A stretch of 64,000 nt of DNA from VAXT01 sp963794605 (GTDB lineage: Bacteria > Actinomycetota > Thermoleophilia > Gaiellales > Gaiellaceae). Shown here one piece after another: positions 1-8,325 of this stretch. A program made the translations under genes and the position numbers. The notes beneath the pieces were generated by a model that searched no databases, was not told where the DNA came from, and saw only the letters and a program-made list of their open reading frames with translations. Position 1 is the stretch's first letter; each line of letters begins with the position of its first letter. Where the stretch lies: NCBI GenBank assembly GCA_963794605.1, contig CAWCEN010000002.1, positions 558,001 through 622,000 of the forward strand, read 5' to 3'.

Positions 1-1171
1 TCAGGTAGCCGAGGAGCACGTGGGCCCGGGCCTCGGCCTTGCGCAACTCGTACTTCAGCCGGCGGGTGACGACCTCACGCTGGAAGTCGAGGTAGTGGCC
101 GAGCAGGTCGCGCAACGCGAGCGTCCGCGGCACCCCGTCGACGAGCGCGACCGCGTTGTAGCCCCAGGTCGTCTGCAGCGCCGTGTGCTTGTAGAGCTTG
201 TTGAGGACGACCTGAGGGATCGCCTCGCGCTTCAGGTCGATCTGGATGCGCATGCCAGTCTTGTCGGAGAGGTCCTTGACGTCGGAGATCTCCGAGATCA
301 CCTTCTCGTTGACGAGGTCGGCGATCTTCTTGATGACGCCCGAGTCGCCGCCCTTCTTCACGCCGTAGGGCAGCTCGCTCACGATGATGGCGGTCTTGCC
401 GCCGCGCAATTCCTCGACGTGAGCGCGGGCGCGCATGACGATTCGACCGCGTCCCGAGCGGTACGCCTCGCGGATCCCCTCGCGCCCGACGATGATCCCG
501 CCCGTAGGGAAGTCGGGGCCCTTGACGTGACGCGTTAGGCGATCGACGTCGATCTCGGGGTCGTCGATCAGCGCGACGAGGGCGTCGACCACCTCGCCGA
601 GATTGTGCGGCGGGATGTTCGTCGCCATGCCGACTGCAATGCCCTGCGATCCGTTGACGAGCAGATTCGGGTAGCGCGACGGGAGAACGCTCGGCTGCCG
701 GCGCGACTCGTCGTAGTTGGGGACGAAGTCGACGGTGTCGGCGTCGATGTCGCGCAGCAGCTCTGTCGCCAGCCTCGTGAGCCGACACTCGGTGTACCGC
801 ATCGCCGCAGCGGGGTAATCGTCGATGTTTCCGAAGTTCCCTTGCCCGTCAACGAGCGGGTAACGCATCGAGAACGGCTGCGCCATTCGGACGAGCGTGT
901 CGTAGATCGCGACGTCGCCGTGTGGGTGGTACGAGCCCATGACGTCGCCGACTACGCGTGCGCACTTGAGCCGCGGACGGTTCGGCTGCAGGCCCGCCTC
1001 GTGCATTGCATACAGGACGCGGCGGTGGACCGGCTTCAGGCCGTCGCGGACGTCCGGCAGCGCGCGCGAGACGATCACGCTCATCGCGTAGTCGAGGAAG
1101 CTCGAGCGCATCTCCTGCTCGAGCTCGCGCGGCTCGATCCGGCCGGGGCCGAGTGGCTCAACCGAAGACAT
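1..1171 (-). CDS. gyrA: DNA gyrase subunit A (3' end beyond window)
   Basis: Subunit A of DNA gyrase, which cuts and rejoins DNA during negative supercoiling in complex with GyrB. The first 390 codons are visible; the C-terminal part lies off the left edge. The start is ATG at 1169-1171 (reading MSSVEPLGPG). The breakage-reunion domain is clear: HPHGD motif near residues 82-86, quinolone-region helix just after it, and AAMRYTE with the catalytic tyrosine at residue 126 (codon 794-796). It lies 17 bases after gyrB on the same strand, so the two are probably co-transcribed. Oddity: the position equivalent to E. coli Ser83 is Val (GDVAIYD). Identity is secure. Confidence 0.97.
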   Translation of the reverse strand, partial: MSSVEPLGPGRIEPRELEQEMRSSFLDYAMSVIVSRALPDVRDGLKPVHRRVLYAMHEAGLQPNRPRLKCARVVGDVMGSYHPHGDVAIYDTLVRMAQPFSMRYPLVDGQGNFGNIDDYPAAAMRYTECRLTRLATELLRDIDADTVDFVPNYDESRRQPSVLPSRYPNLLVNGSQGIAVGMATNIPPHNLGEVVDALVALIDDPEIDVDRLTRHVKGPDFPTGGIIVGREGIREAYRSGRGRIVMRARAHVEELRGGKTAIIVSELPYGVKKGGDSGVIKKIADLVNEKVISEISDVKDLSDKTGMRIQIDLKREAIPQVVLNKLYKHTALQTTWGYNAVALVDGVPRTLALRDLLGHYLDFQREVVTRRLKYELRKAEARAHVLLGYL

Positions 1172-1188
1172 TCAGACCTCCCGGACCA

Positions 1189-3594
1189 TCAGACGTCTAG
1201 GAACCTGACGTCCTTCGCGTTCGTCTCGATGAAATCGCGCCGCGGCTCGACCTGGTCGCCCATCAGCATCGAGAACATCCGATCGGCGGCTGCCGCATCC
1301 TCCACCTCGACCTTGACCAGCATGCGGTTCGCGGGGTCCATCGTCGTCGCCCAGAGCTCCTCCGGGTTCATCTCGCCGAGGCCCTTGAAACGTCCGACGT
1401 TGATCCCCTCTTTCGCGAGGTCGAGCGCCTCGTGACGGAGCCCCTCGAACGTGTCGGCCATGCGCGCCTTCTTGCCCAGAGTGAGCTCGAAGGGCGGCAT
1501 GCCGACGATCTCGACGAGACGTGCGTAGGAGCGGCGCAGGTTCGCGTAGACAGGCGAGGCGAAGACAGCAGTCGGAATCGTCACATGGCTGGCAGCGCTC
1601 GACTCGACTTCGACGACCTTGATCGTGGTCGACTCGTCCGTCTGCTCGAGGATCGACAGCTCGTGGCCGTCCTCTCCCACGGACAGGAGCGTCTTCGCAA
1701 GGTCCTTCCCGGCAGCGTCGTCGATGTCGACCTCGACGAGCCGGTGGCCGATCACGAAGTTCGCGGCTGCGCTGCCGAAGTCGGCCCGCAGGCGGGCGGC
1801 CCAGCCCTCGAACTCGTTCAGCGCCCTCGTGAACCGCCGGTAGCGGGCCTCCGTGAGCTGCTGGCCGTCGCCGTCTCGGGCCGAGAGGACGATGTCCTTG
1901 ACTCGCTCCCGGACGAGGATGTCCTCGAACTGCGACTCCTTCTCGACGTACTGCTCCCGGCTCCCGATCTTCACGCGGTAGAGCGGCGGGACCGCGATGT
2001 AGACATATCCGCCTTCGACGAGATCCTGCATCTGGCGGTAGAGGAACGTGAGGATCAACGTTCGGATGTGCGATCCGTCGACGTCGGCGTCGGTCATGAC
2101 GATCACCCGGTGGTACCGAAGCTTCTCAAGGTCGAACTCGTCGCCGATGCCCGTGCCGATGGCGGTGATGATCGACTGGATCTCCGCGTTCGAGAGCACC
2201 TTGTTGATCCGGTTCTTCTCGGAGTTGATCACCTTGCCGCGCAGCGGCAGGATCGCCTGGAACGTCCGGTCCCTCGCGTCGATCGCGGAGCCGCCGGCCG
2301 AGTTGCCCTCGACCAGGTACAGCTCGGCCGAGCTGGGATCGTTGATCGAGCAGTCGGCGAGCTTGCCCGGCAGCGACATGCTGTCGAGCGCGCTCTTCCG
2401 CCGCGTCAGCTCGCGGGCCTTGCGGGCAGCCTGCCTCGCGTTTCGCGCAGCGAGCGCCTTCTGGAGGATCTGCTTCGCTTCGGTCGCGTTCTCCTCGAGG
2501 AACTCGGCGAGCTTGACGTTGACCGTCTGCTCGACGAGGCCCCGCACCCAGGCGTTTCCGAGCTTCGTCTTCGTCTGCCCTTCGAATTGCGGGTCCTGGA
2601 GCTTGACCGAGATCACGGCCGCGAGCCCCTCGCGGACGTCCTCGCCCTCGAGGTTGTCGTCCTTCTCCTTGAGGATGCCGTTCTTGCGCGCATAGTCGTT
2701 CAGCGTGCGTGTGAGCGCGGCCTTGAACCCCGACAGGTGCGAGCCGCCCTCGTGGGTGTTGATGTTGTTCGCGAACGAGAAGACCGACTCGACGTACGAC
2801 GTGTTCCACTGCATCGCGACCTCGACCTGGCCCGAAGCGGCGGCGTCGCCGTTCGTGGCCCCCTCGAGGTAGACGATGTGCTTGTGGGCGGGATCCTTCG
2901 AGTCGTTCACGTAGCCGACGAAGTCCCGGATGCCGCCCTCTGCGTAGAACTCATGCCGCTCTTCGCCCTGACGCTCGTCGATGAGCACGATTCGGAGTCC
3001 CTTGGTCAGGAACGCGGTCTCCCGCAGGCGCTGGACCAGAATCTCGCTCGACCATTCGAGCTCGTCGAAGATCTCGAGATCCGGCAAGAACGTGATCGTC
3101 GTGCCCGACTCCTTCGTCGGCCCGACCTTCTTCAGGTCGGTGGTCGGTTCGCCGCGCGCGAACTCCTGGCGATAGACCTTGCCGTTGCGCCCCACTTCGA
3201 CCTGGAGCCACGCTGAGAGGGCGTTCACGACCGAGACGCCGACGCCGTGGAGGCCGCCGGAGACCTTGTACCCCTCGCCGCCGAACTTTCCGCCGGCGTG
3301 GAGCTTCGTCAGGACGACCGTCACGGCAGGGAGCCCCTGCTCCTTCATCACGTCGGTCGGGATCCCCGAGCCGTTGTCGCTGACGGTGACCGAGTTGTCC
3401 GGATGAAGCGTCACTTCGACCAGGTCGGCCCGGCCCGCCATGGCCTCGTCAACCGAGTTGTCGACGACCTCGAAGACGAGGTGATGGAGGCCTCGGGAGC
3501 CCGTCGAGCCGATGTACATGCCCGGGCGCAGACGGACCGGCTCGAGACCTTCGAGGACGGTGATGTCTTTGGCTGTGTAAGCGGCTTCTGCCAT
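1189..3594 (-). CDS. gyrB: DNA gyrase subunit B, long form
   Basis: ATPase subunit of DNA gyrase, 801 residues. The GHKL ATPase domain comes first (EVVDNSVDEAMAG near 42-54, GLHGVGVSVVNALS near 114-127). The transducer domain follows, then the TOPRIM domain with LVEG (Glu430) and the DADVD metal site (Asp502/504/506), then the GyrA-binding tail GRFKGLGEMNPEELW near 734-748. About 180 residues (551-730) sit between TOPRIM and the tail, as in E. coli-type GyrB (804 aa). Most actinobacterial GyrBs are nearer 650-690 aa and lack them. Start ATG at 3592-3594. It is followed closely by gyrA on the minus strand. Confidence 0.97.
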   Translation of the reverse strand: MAEAAYTAKDITVLEGLEPVRLRPGMYIGSTGSRGLHHLVFEVVDNSVDEAMAGRADLVEVTLHPDNSVTVSDNGSGIPTDVMKEQGLPAVTVVLTKLHAGGKFGGEGYKVSGGLHGVGVSVVNALSAWLQVEVGRNGKVYRQEFARGEPTTDLKKVGPTKESGTTITFLPDLEIFDELEWSSEILVQRLRETAFLTKGLRIVLIDERQGEERHEFYAEGGIRDFVGYVNDSKDPAHKHIVYLEGATNGDAAASGQVEVAMQWNTSYVESVFSFANNINTHEGGSHLSGFKAALTRTLNDYARKNGILKEKDDNLEGEDVREGLAAVISVKLQDPQFEGQTKTKLGNAWVRGLVEQTVNVKLAEFLEENATEAKQILQKALAARNARQAARKARELTRRKSALDSMSLPGKLADCSINDPSSAELYLVEGNSAGGSAIDARDRTFQAILPLRGKVINSEKNRINKVLSNAEIQSIITAIGTGIGDEFDLEKLRYHRVIVMTDADVDGSHIRTLILTFLYRQMQDLVEGGYVYIAVPPLYRVKIGSREQYVEKESQFEDILVRERVKDIVLSARDGDGQQLTEARYRRFTRALNEFEGWAARLRADFGSAAANFVIGHRLVEVDIDDAAGKDLAKTLLSVGEDGHELSILEQTDESTTIKVVEVESSAASHVTIPTAVFASPVYANLRRSYARLVEIVGMPPFELTLGKKARMADTFEGLRHEALDLAKEGINVGRFKGLGEMNPEELWATTMDPANRMLVKVEVEDAAAADRMFSMLMGDQVEPRRDFIETNAKDVRFLDV

Positions 3595-3657
3595 TAAAAA
3601 AAGCCCTGCAAATCTTCGCTTTTTGGGCTAACCACAGTGTACCATGTCCACCGGCCG

Positions 3658-4110
3658 TCAGTCGGGCCTCGACAGGCTCGCAAGCGCCGCCTTCGCAACA
3701 ATTTTCCGCAGGTTCTCATCCTCGATTCCGGCCGCCAGCGCAGCGGCCAGCTCACGCTCCTCGGATGTCGGCTCTCGACCCCGCCTCGGACGGCTTTCGC
3801 TCTCCTCCGACGAGCGCTCGGGCAGCTTACCGGGAGCGAAACGCAGTGCCGCGGGTCTCGTCTCACCGAGCGCATCCCGCAGCCGCTCGAGCAGCTTCGG
3901 TTCGAGCTGCGCGAGCTCGAACGCCCACGCCGACGACGACGTCGCGACGTGCAGCGTCCGGTCGCGGGCCAGGCGCGCCGGCCAGGCGTTACGTGCGATC
4001 TGGTCTCCGACCGCGTCGGGCCACGCGCGCACGATCTCGCTCATGCCCTCGGTCGGCCCGAAGCGCGACAGCTCGCGCTGCACGCCTTCGCCGATGCGGT
4101 CCGGCTTCAC
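3658..4110 (-). CDS. dciA: DciA-like DUF721 protein
   Basis: 150-residue protein of the DUF721 family, whose characterised member DciA helps load the replicative helicase DnaB in bacteria lacking DnaC/DnaI. The N-terminal half carries the family pattern of helix, W (AWPDAVGDQIARNAWP, about 29-44) and a strand-rich segment (RTLHVATSSSAWAFEL). The C-terminal half is charged and probably disordered. It overlaps the recF stop by four bases and is followed by gyrB, the usual recF-DUF721-gyrB order of actinobacterial origins. That context and the W-rich motif are the basis of the call; the helicase-loading role is by family. Confidence 0.8.
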   Translation of the reverse strand: MKPDRIGEGVQRELSRFGPTEGMSEIVRAWPDAVGDQIARNAWPARLARDRTLHVATSSSAWAFELAQLEPKLLERLRDALGETRPAALRFAPGKLPERSSEESESRPRRGREPTSEERELAAALAAGIEDENLRKIVAKAALASLSRPD

Positions 4111-5162
4111 CGGGCGGCTCCTGGCGTTACCTCTACGAGCTGCGCCGGCTCCGCCGGCAACGCGGCGGCGGCCGTGGCCGTGATCAGCGTCTGCCCGGGC
4201 CCGGTCAAGCGCTCTGCGAGGGCCGCCCGTCTGCGCTCATCGAGCTCGGAGAGGACGTCGTCGAGCAGCAGCAGAGGCGGCGCAGGGCCCCGCTCTGCGA
4301 GGAGCGCGGCCTCCGCGAGGATCAGCGACAGGACGGCGAGGCGCTGCTCGCCCTGCGAGCCGAAACGGCGCAGGTCGCGGGCGTCGGCTCGAATCTCGAC
4401 GTCGTCCAAGTGCGGGCCGAGTCCGGTCGTTCCGCGGTCGAGGTCGTCGTCGAACCGCGACTCGAGCGCATCGACCGTCGGCGGCTCGGCTTCGTACCGC
4501 AGCTCGCCACCTGAGAGGCCGAGCTCGTCTGCACGCCCCGCGAAGAGCGGAGCGAGTGAGGCCACCGTCTCGCGGCGAGCAGCCACGAGCGCCGCTCCCA
4601 GGTCCGCGACTCGCTCGGTCCAGGGCGAGACCGCGTCACGCGACGAGACACCGATCGCGGCGCGCCGCAGGGCGGCATTCCGTTGCGCAACGGAAGCGCC
4701 GTACTCAGCCGACAAAGCCGCTCGGGCAGGGAACAGGCGGCCCAGCGCGCGGTCGAAGTACGCCCGCCGAGCGGCCGGGCCACCTTTGACCACGACGAGC
4801 CGGTCAGGCGTGAAGACGAGCGTCGAGACCTCGGAGCGAAGCTGCTCGGCCGCTCGCAGCCCTGCGCCGTTCAGCCGCGCCTTCTTCGCGTCGCCGGGGC
4901 GTAACGTGACCTCGATCTCCAACTTCGATCCGCCGCGCGCTCCTGCCAGTTCGATCCGCGCCGCCTCGGTGCCGAAGCGGACGAGCTGCGCGTCGTTGCG
5001 GCTGCGCGGCGAGAAGCCTTGCGTCCCGACATGGAGCGCTTCGAGCAGGTTCGTCTTGCCCGCGCCGTTCTCGCCTACCGCCAGAACGAGCCCCGGTGTC
5101 AGCTCCAGCTCGAGCGATGCGTAGGAGCGGTAGTCGCGAAGCGTGACGTGCTCGACGATCAG
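4107..5162 (-). CDS. recF: DNA replication and repair protein RecF, probable CTG start
   Basis: SMC-like ABC ATPase that helps load RecA at gapped DNA through RecFOR. The reading frame encodes the whole family signature: an N-terminal strand (IVEHVTLRDYRSYASLEL), Walker A GENGAGKTNLLEAL, RSRNDAQLVRFG, then the ABC signature region (GSQGEQRLAVLSLILAEA) and Walker B LLLLDDVLSELDERRR. The first ATG in frame is only at 4922, which would remove Walker A. The homologous N-terminus coincides with CTG at 5160-5162, and no ATG, GTG or TTG lies between it and the in-frame stop at 5229. From CTG the protein is 351 aa, normal for RecF. It lies between dnaN and dciA. Confidence 0.85.
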   Translation of the reverse strand: MIVEHVTLRDYRSYASLELELTPGLVLAVGENGAGKTNLLEALHVGTQGFSPRSRNDAQLVRFGTEAARIELAGARGGSKLEIEVTLRPGDAKKARLNGAGLRAAEQLRSEVSTLVFTPDRLVVVKGGPAARRAYFDRALGRLFPARAALSAEYGASVAQRNAALRRAAIGVSSRDAVSPWTERVADLGAALVAARRETVASLAPLFAGRADELGLSGGELRYEAEPPTVDALESRFDDDLDRGTTGLGPHLDDVEIRADARDLRRFGSQGEQRLAVLSLILAEAALLAERGPAPPLLLLDDVLSELDERRRAALAERLTGPGQTLITATAAAALPAEPAQLVEVTPGAAR

Positions 5163-5170
5163 CCGGCCGG

Positions 5171-5215
5171 AGGCGCCACTTGCGGCGCAGATCTCAGGAA
5201 ATGACCGGTCGACCC
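5171..5215. repeat. Copy 1 of a dispersed intergenic repeat
   Basis: The dnaN-recF spacer holds AGGCGCCACTTGCGG (5171-5185), CTCAGG (5193-5198) and GAAATGACCGGTCGACCC (5198-5215). The same three blocks in the same order occur at 52417-52489: the first block with one mismatch, the last an exact 18-base match. A third, partial copy in opposite orientation is at 13633-13655. The element sits directly in front of the odd recF start. Function unknown. Confidence 0.6.
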
Positions 5216-5228
5216 GCTGCTGGACAAC

Positions 5229-6362
5229 CTAGCCCGCCAAACGGATCGGCATGATCAGGTACGAGAAGTTCTCTTCCTCGCTGCGGAGGAGGCCCGGGCG
5301 AAGTGGGCTGATCAGCCGGAGCGCGATCTCATCGGTATCGACCGACTCGAGCCCGTCCCGCAGGAACTCCGGATTGAAACCGATCTCGAGCGGCTCACCG
5401 GAGAACGGCACCGGCAGCGACTCCTTCGCCTCGCCGACATCCTGCGTCTGGGCAGAGACCGTCACCTCGCCCTCTGCAAACCGCAGCCGCAGCGGGGAGT
5501 TGCGCTGTGCCATCACCGCCGCGCGCCGCACGACCTCGAGGAACTCCTCGCGGGGTAGCGCGATCTCGTGCTCGAACGTCTCGGGGATCAACTGCTTGTG
5601 GTTCGGAAACTGCCCGTCGATCCGCCGCGTCGTCAGCCACACGTCGCCGGCGCCGAAGACCACGTGGTTCTCCTGGACTCCGATCCGGAGCTCCGCTGCG
5701 TCCTGCGCGATCCGCGACAGCTCCGTCAGCGCGCGCGCCGGGACGATCGCCTCCAGATCGGCGCCCGCAGCTTCCTCGAGCTCGGTGACCTTGACCGACA
5801 TCCGGTACGAGTCGGTCGCGGCCATGACGAGGTTCGAGCCCTCGAAGTGGACGAGAACGCCGGTCAGCACGGGCCGGGACTCGTCACGCGACGCTGCGCG
5901 CGCGACCTTCGTCACCGTGTCGAGGAACGCCCCACTCTCGACGGTGAAGGCCTGTGCGCCTTCTGCATCCGGCAGCTTGGGGAAATCCTCCGCGCTATAC
6001 GTGTTCAGCTTGTAGGCAGCCGGCCCGCACGTGATCTCGAGCAAACCCTGCTCGGGACGGTGCTCGAGCACAACCTCGCTGTCCGGCAGCAGTCGCGCGA
6101 GATCGACCAGCAATCTTCCCGGCGCGACAACCGCGCCTTGACCTTCGACCTGTGCCTCGACGGACAGGCGCAGCGACAGCTCCATGTCCGTCGCCGCGAG
6201 CTCCAGCCGGCCTTCTCCTCCACGCAGCAGCACGCCGCCCAGCACCTGGACGGTGGCGCGGTTGGACACCGCTCGTCCAACAGCAGCGAGCGCCCGGGTG
6301 AGCTCGTCCTTCGCACAAGTGACCTTCACGGCGGATCCAACAGCAGTTTCTATCTCAGTCAT
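5229..6362 (-). CDS. dnaN: DNA polymerase III beta sliding clamp
   Basis: 377-residue processivity clamp that encircles DNA and tethers DNA polymerase III. It has three repeated clamp folds; visible family signatures are LELAATDMELSLR (first domain), LVMAATDSYRMSVK (second domain) and the C-terminal YLIMPIRL, which is almost universal in bacterial clamps. Start ATG at 6360-6362 (MTEIETAV). It lies between dnaA and recF on the minus strand, the standard origin order, with a 153-base spacer after dnaA that probably holds its own promoter. No oddity in length or motifs. Confidence 0.97.
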   Translation of the reverse strand: MTEIETAVGSAVKVTCAKDELTRALAAVGRAVSNRATVQVLGGVLLRGGEGRLELAATDMELSLRLSVEAQVEGQGAVVAPGRLLVDLARLLPDSEVVLEHRPEQGLLEITCGPAAYKLNTYSAEDFPKLPDAEGAQAFTVESGAFLDTVTKVARAASRDESRPVLTGVLVHFEGSNLVMAATDSYRMSVKVTELEEAAGADLEAIVPARALTELSRIAQDAAELRIGVQENHVVFGAGDVWLTTRRIDGQFPNHKQLIPETFEHEIALPREEFLEVVRRAAVMAQRNSPLRLRFAEGEVTVSAQTQDVGEAKESLPVPFSGEPLEIGFNPEFLRDGLESVDTDEIALRLISPLRPGLLRSEEENFSYLIMPIRLAG

Positions 6363-6515
6363 TTAAAAGAAGGTCGTAGTAGCAGTAAGGGGTGTGGACT
6401 CTGGGGAAGATGGTATTCGCTGAGGCGGGCAGCAGGTTTGCCCTGGGGACGTGTTCTGTGGGGAAGCGGCGGTTTTGAACATGTCTCGGACTGCGGTGTT
6501 CAGATTTCCCCAGAT

Positions 6516-7862
6516 CTAACGAGTTTGCTTGACCCTCGCGGTCAGCTCTTGCACAAGGTTGTAGACAGACCGGTCCTCGCGGATCATCCGCGCGATCTTC
6601 GAGGTCGCGTGGATGACGGTCGTGTGGTCGCGCCCGCCGAACTCGCGGCCGATCTTGGGCAGCGACGCGTCGGTGAGCTCACGGGAGAGGTACATCGCCA
6701 CCTGGCGCGGGTAGACGATGTTCTGCGAGCGCCGGTCGCCGCAGAGCTCCTCCATCGAGAGGCCGAAGCGCTCCGAGACCGCGGTCTGGATGCGCTCGAT
6801 CGAGACCTCGGGCGCCTCGCCCTGCGGGAAGACGTCCTTCAGCACGTCCTGGGCGAGCTCGACGGTCATCGGGCGCGCGGTGAGGCTCGAGAACGCGACG
6901 ACCCGCGTGAGCGCGCCTTCCAGCTCGCGGATGTTCGTCGACACGCGACCGGCGATGAAGGTCAGCACCTGGGGGTCAGGAACATGGATCCCGTCCGTCT
7001 TCACCTTCTTGCGCAGGATCGCGATGCGCGTCTCGAGGTCGGGTGGCTGGATGTCGGTGATCAGTCCCCACTCGAACCGGGAGCGCAGTCGCTCCTCGAG
7101 CGTCGAGATCTCGCGCGGCGGGCGGTCGGAGGAGATCACGATCTGTCGGCCGGCCTCGTAGAGCGAGTTGAACGTGTGGAAGAACTCCTCCTGGATCCGC
7201 TCCTTGTGCTCGAGGAACTGGATGTCGTCGATCAGCAGCAGGTCGTACGTGCGGTAGCGCTGCTTAAAGCCCTCGATCCGCTTGTCGCGGAGCGAGTTGA
7301 TGAAGTCGTTCATGAACGTCTCGCTCGTGATGTAGCGAACCGAGAGCGAACGTGAATGGGCGCCGACGTACTGCCCGATCGCCTGCAGGAGGTGCGTCTT
7401 GCCGAGCCCCGTCCCCCCGTAGATGAAGAGCGGGTTGTACGCCTGGGCCGGCGCCTCGGCGACTGCGAGCGCAGCCGCGTGCGCGAACCGGTTCGAGGAG
7501 CCGATGACGAACGAGTCGAACGTGTACTTCTGGCTCATGTCGAAGGCGGGCCGGGCGGTCTCGGTTGACGTTTCCTGGATCGGGCCTGCCGACTCGACCT
7601 CGCGCTCGACGAAGAGCCGGATCTCCTTTTCGTCCCCGGTCGCATCACGCACCGCGGCGCCGATCAGGTCGAGGAAGTGGCCCTCGATCCAGTCCCGGGT
7701 GAAGTCGTTGGGGACCGAGAGCACGAACGCACGATCGGTCAGCTCCCGGGCCGAGACGTCGCCGAACCAGGTGCCGAAGGTCGTGTCGTTCAGTGCACCT
7801 TTGAGCCGTTCGGATACCTCAGCCCAGAGGCTCTCTGCTGTCAACTCTTGCTGGCGCGCCAC
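6516..7862 (-). CDS. dnaA: Chromosomal replication initiator DnaA
   Basis: AAA+ initiator that binds DnaA boxes and melts the origin. GTG at 7860-7862 is chosen because it begins the conserved domain I (ARQQELTAESLWAEV) and has a GAGGAG ribosome site ten bases upstream; it gives 448 aa. A longer frame exists upstream but shows only non-homologous sequence running into oriC. Seen in order: domain I, linker, Walker A GGTGLGKTHLL, Walker B LLIDDIQFLE, and domain IV with the DNA-binding signature GGRDHTTVIHA. It is transcribed away from the origin, followed by dnaN. Confidence 0.97.
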   Translation of the reverse strand: MARQQELTAESLWAEVSERLKGALNDTTFGTWFGDVSARELTDRAFVLSVPNDFTRDWIEGHFLDLIGAAVRDATGDEKEIRLFVEREVESAGPIQETSTETARPAFDMSQKYTFDSFVIGSSNRFAHAAALAVAEAPAQAYNPLFIYGGTGLGKTHLLQAIGQYVGAHSRSLSVRYITSETFMNDFINSLRDKRIEGFKQRYRTYDLLLIDDIQFLEHKERIQEEFFHTFNSLYEAGRQIVISSDRPPREISTLEERLRSRFEWGLITDIQPPDLETRIAILRKKVKTDGIHVPDPQVLTFIAGRVSTNIRELEGALTRVVAFSSLTARPMTVELAQDVLKDVFPQGEAPEVSIERIQTAVSERFGLSMEELCGDRRSQNIVYPRQVAMYLSRELTDASLPKIGREFGGRDHTTVIHATSKIARMIREDRSVYNLVQELTARVKQTR

Positions 7863-8000
7863 GCCGGGCGATCTCCTCGACTCAGGGGGATGGAACGGCG
7901 AGCATAACAGCGTCCCCGAAGGGTCACAAGGAGGGCCGCGGTGGGCAAATATCTCGCGATTTGCAGGTCGTTTTATTCGCTCCACATAGTCCTCCACAGG

Positions 8001-8009
8001 TGTGGACAA
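8001..8009 (-). promoter_or_regulatory. DnaA box, one mismatch
   Basis: TGTGGACAA on the plus strand, i.e. TTGTCCACA on the minus strand, one base from the TTATCCACA consensus. It lies in the dnaA-rpmH spacer, 139 bases upstream of the dnaA start. Confidence 0.7.
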
Positions 8010-8088
8010 CGCCAGCCGGCTCGTCTGCTTAGCGTTCCCTAGCCCCCTCCGCGCAGCGATTTTTCAAAGCTGTAAACACCTGTCCAGC

Positions 8089-8097
8089 TGTGGATAA
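8089..8097 (-). promoter_or_regulatory. DnaA box, perfect consensus
   Basis: TGTGGATAA on the plus strand is the exact complement of TTATCCACA. It lies in the presumed origin, 80 bases from the second clear box. Confidence 0.85.
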
Positions 8098-8118
8098 CGT
8101 GGGAACTGAGGGCTTGTC

Positions 8119-8124
8119 TATACT
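8119..8124 (+). promoter_or_regulatory. Possible -10 element for rpmH-rnpA
   Basis: TATACT, five of six bases matching TATAAT, 57 bases upstream of rpmH in otherwise GC-rich sequence. No convincing -35 hexamer was found at 16-18 bases, so this is tentative. Confidence 0.35.
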
Positions 8125-8180
8125 GGCTCGACGCCTGTGCAAAAAGGGCGCTCGTTCCTCTTTTTCTCTCCCCTCTCACC

Positions 8181-8315
8181 GTGAAGCGCACCTACCAGCC
8201 GAACGTACGCCGCAGGAAGCGACGGCACGGGTTTCGCGCACGCATGTCGACGCGGGCCGGACGCGTGATCCTGAAGCGACGCCGCGCTCGAGGCCGCAAG
8301 CGGCTCTCCGCCTAG
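8181..8315 (+). CDS. rpmH: 50S ribosomal protein L34
   Basis: A 44-residue, very basic ribosomal protein, MKRTYQPNVRRRKRRHGFRA at its start, ending GRKRLSA: a full L34. It is the first gene to the right of the origin, followed by rnpA after ten bases, the near-universal rpmH-rnpA arrangement. The start is GTG. There is no purine-rich ribosome site; the 25 bases upstream are almost all pyrimidine (8154-8180), so initiation may depend on another leader feature. Confidence 0.96.
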   Translation: MKRTYQPNVRRRKRRHGFRARMSTRAGRVILKRRRARGRKRLSA

Positions 8316-8325
8316 ACTCAACAAC

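Larger units (their letters stand above)
7863..8180. other. oriC: Chromosomal origin region (oriC)
   Basis: A 318-base gene-free spacer between divergent dnaA and rpmH, the classical place of bacterial origins. It holds one perfect DnaA box (8089-8097) and one near-perfect box (8001-8009), plus weaker CTCCACA-type matches at 7979-7998. It is the most AT-rich stretch nearby (around 7947-7980 and 8058-8078), suitable for unwinding. Gene orientation also flips here, minus on the left and plus on the right. The exact unwinding element cannot be fixed by eye. Confidence 0.85.

Noticed and set aside
1432..3216. Long open frame (594 codons) on the plus strand opposite gyrB
   Set aside because: It is the mirror of a conserved gene in GC-rich DNA; composition (Asp/Arg/Leu/Val-rich) is typical of antisense frames and no domain is visible.
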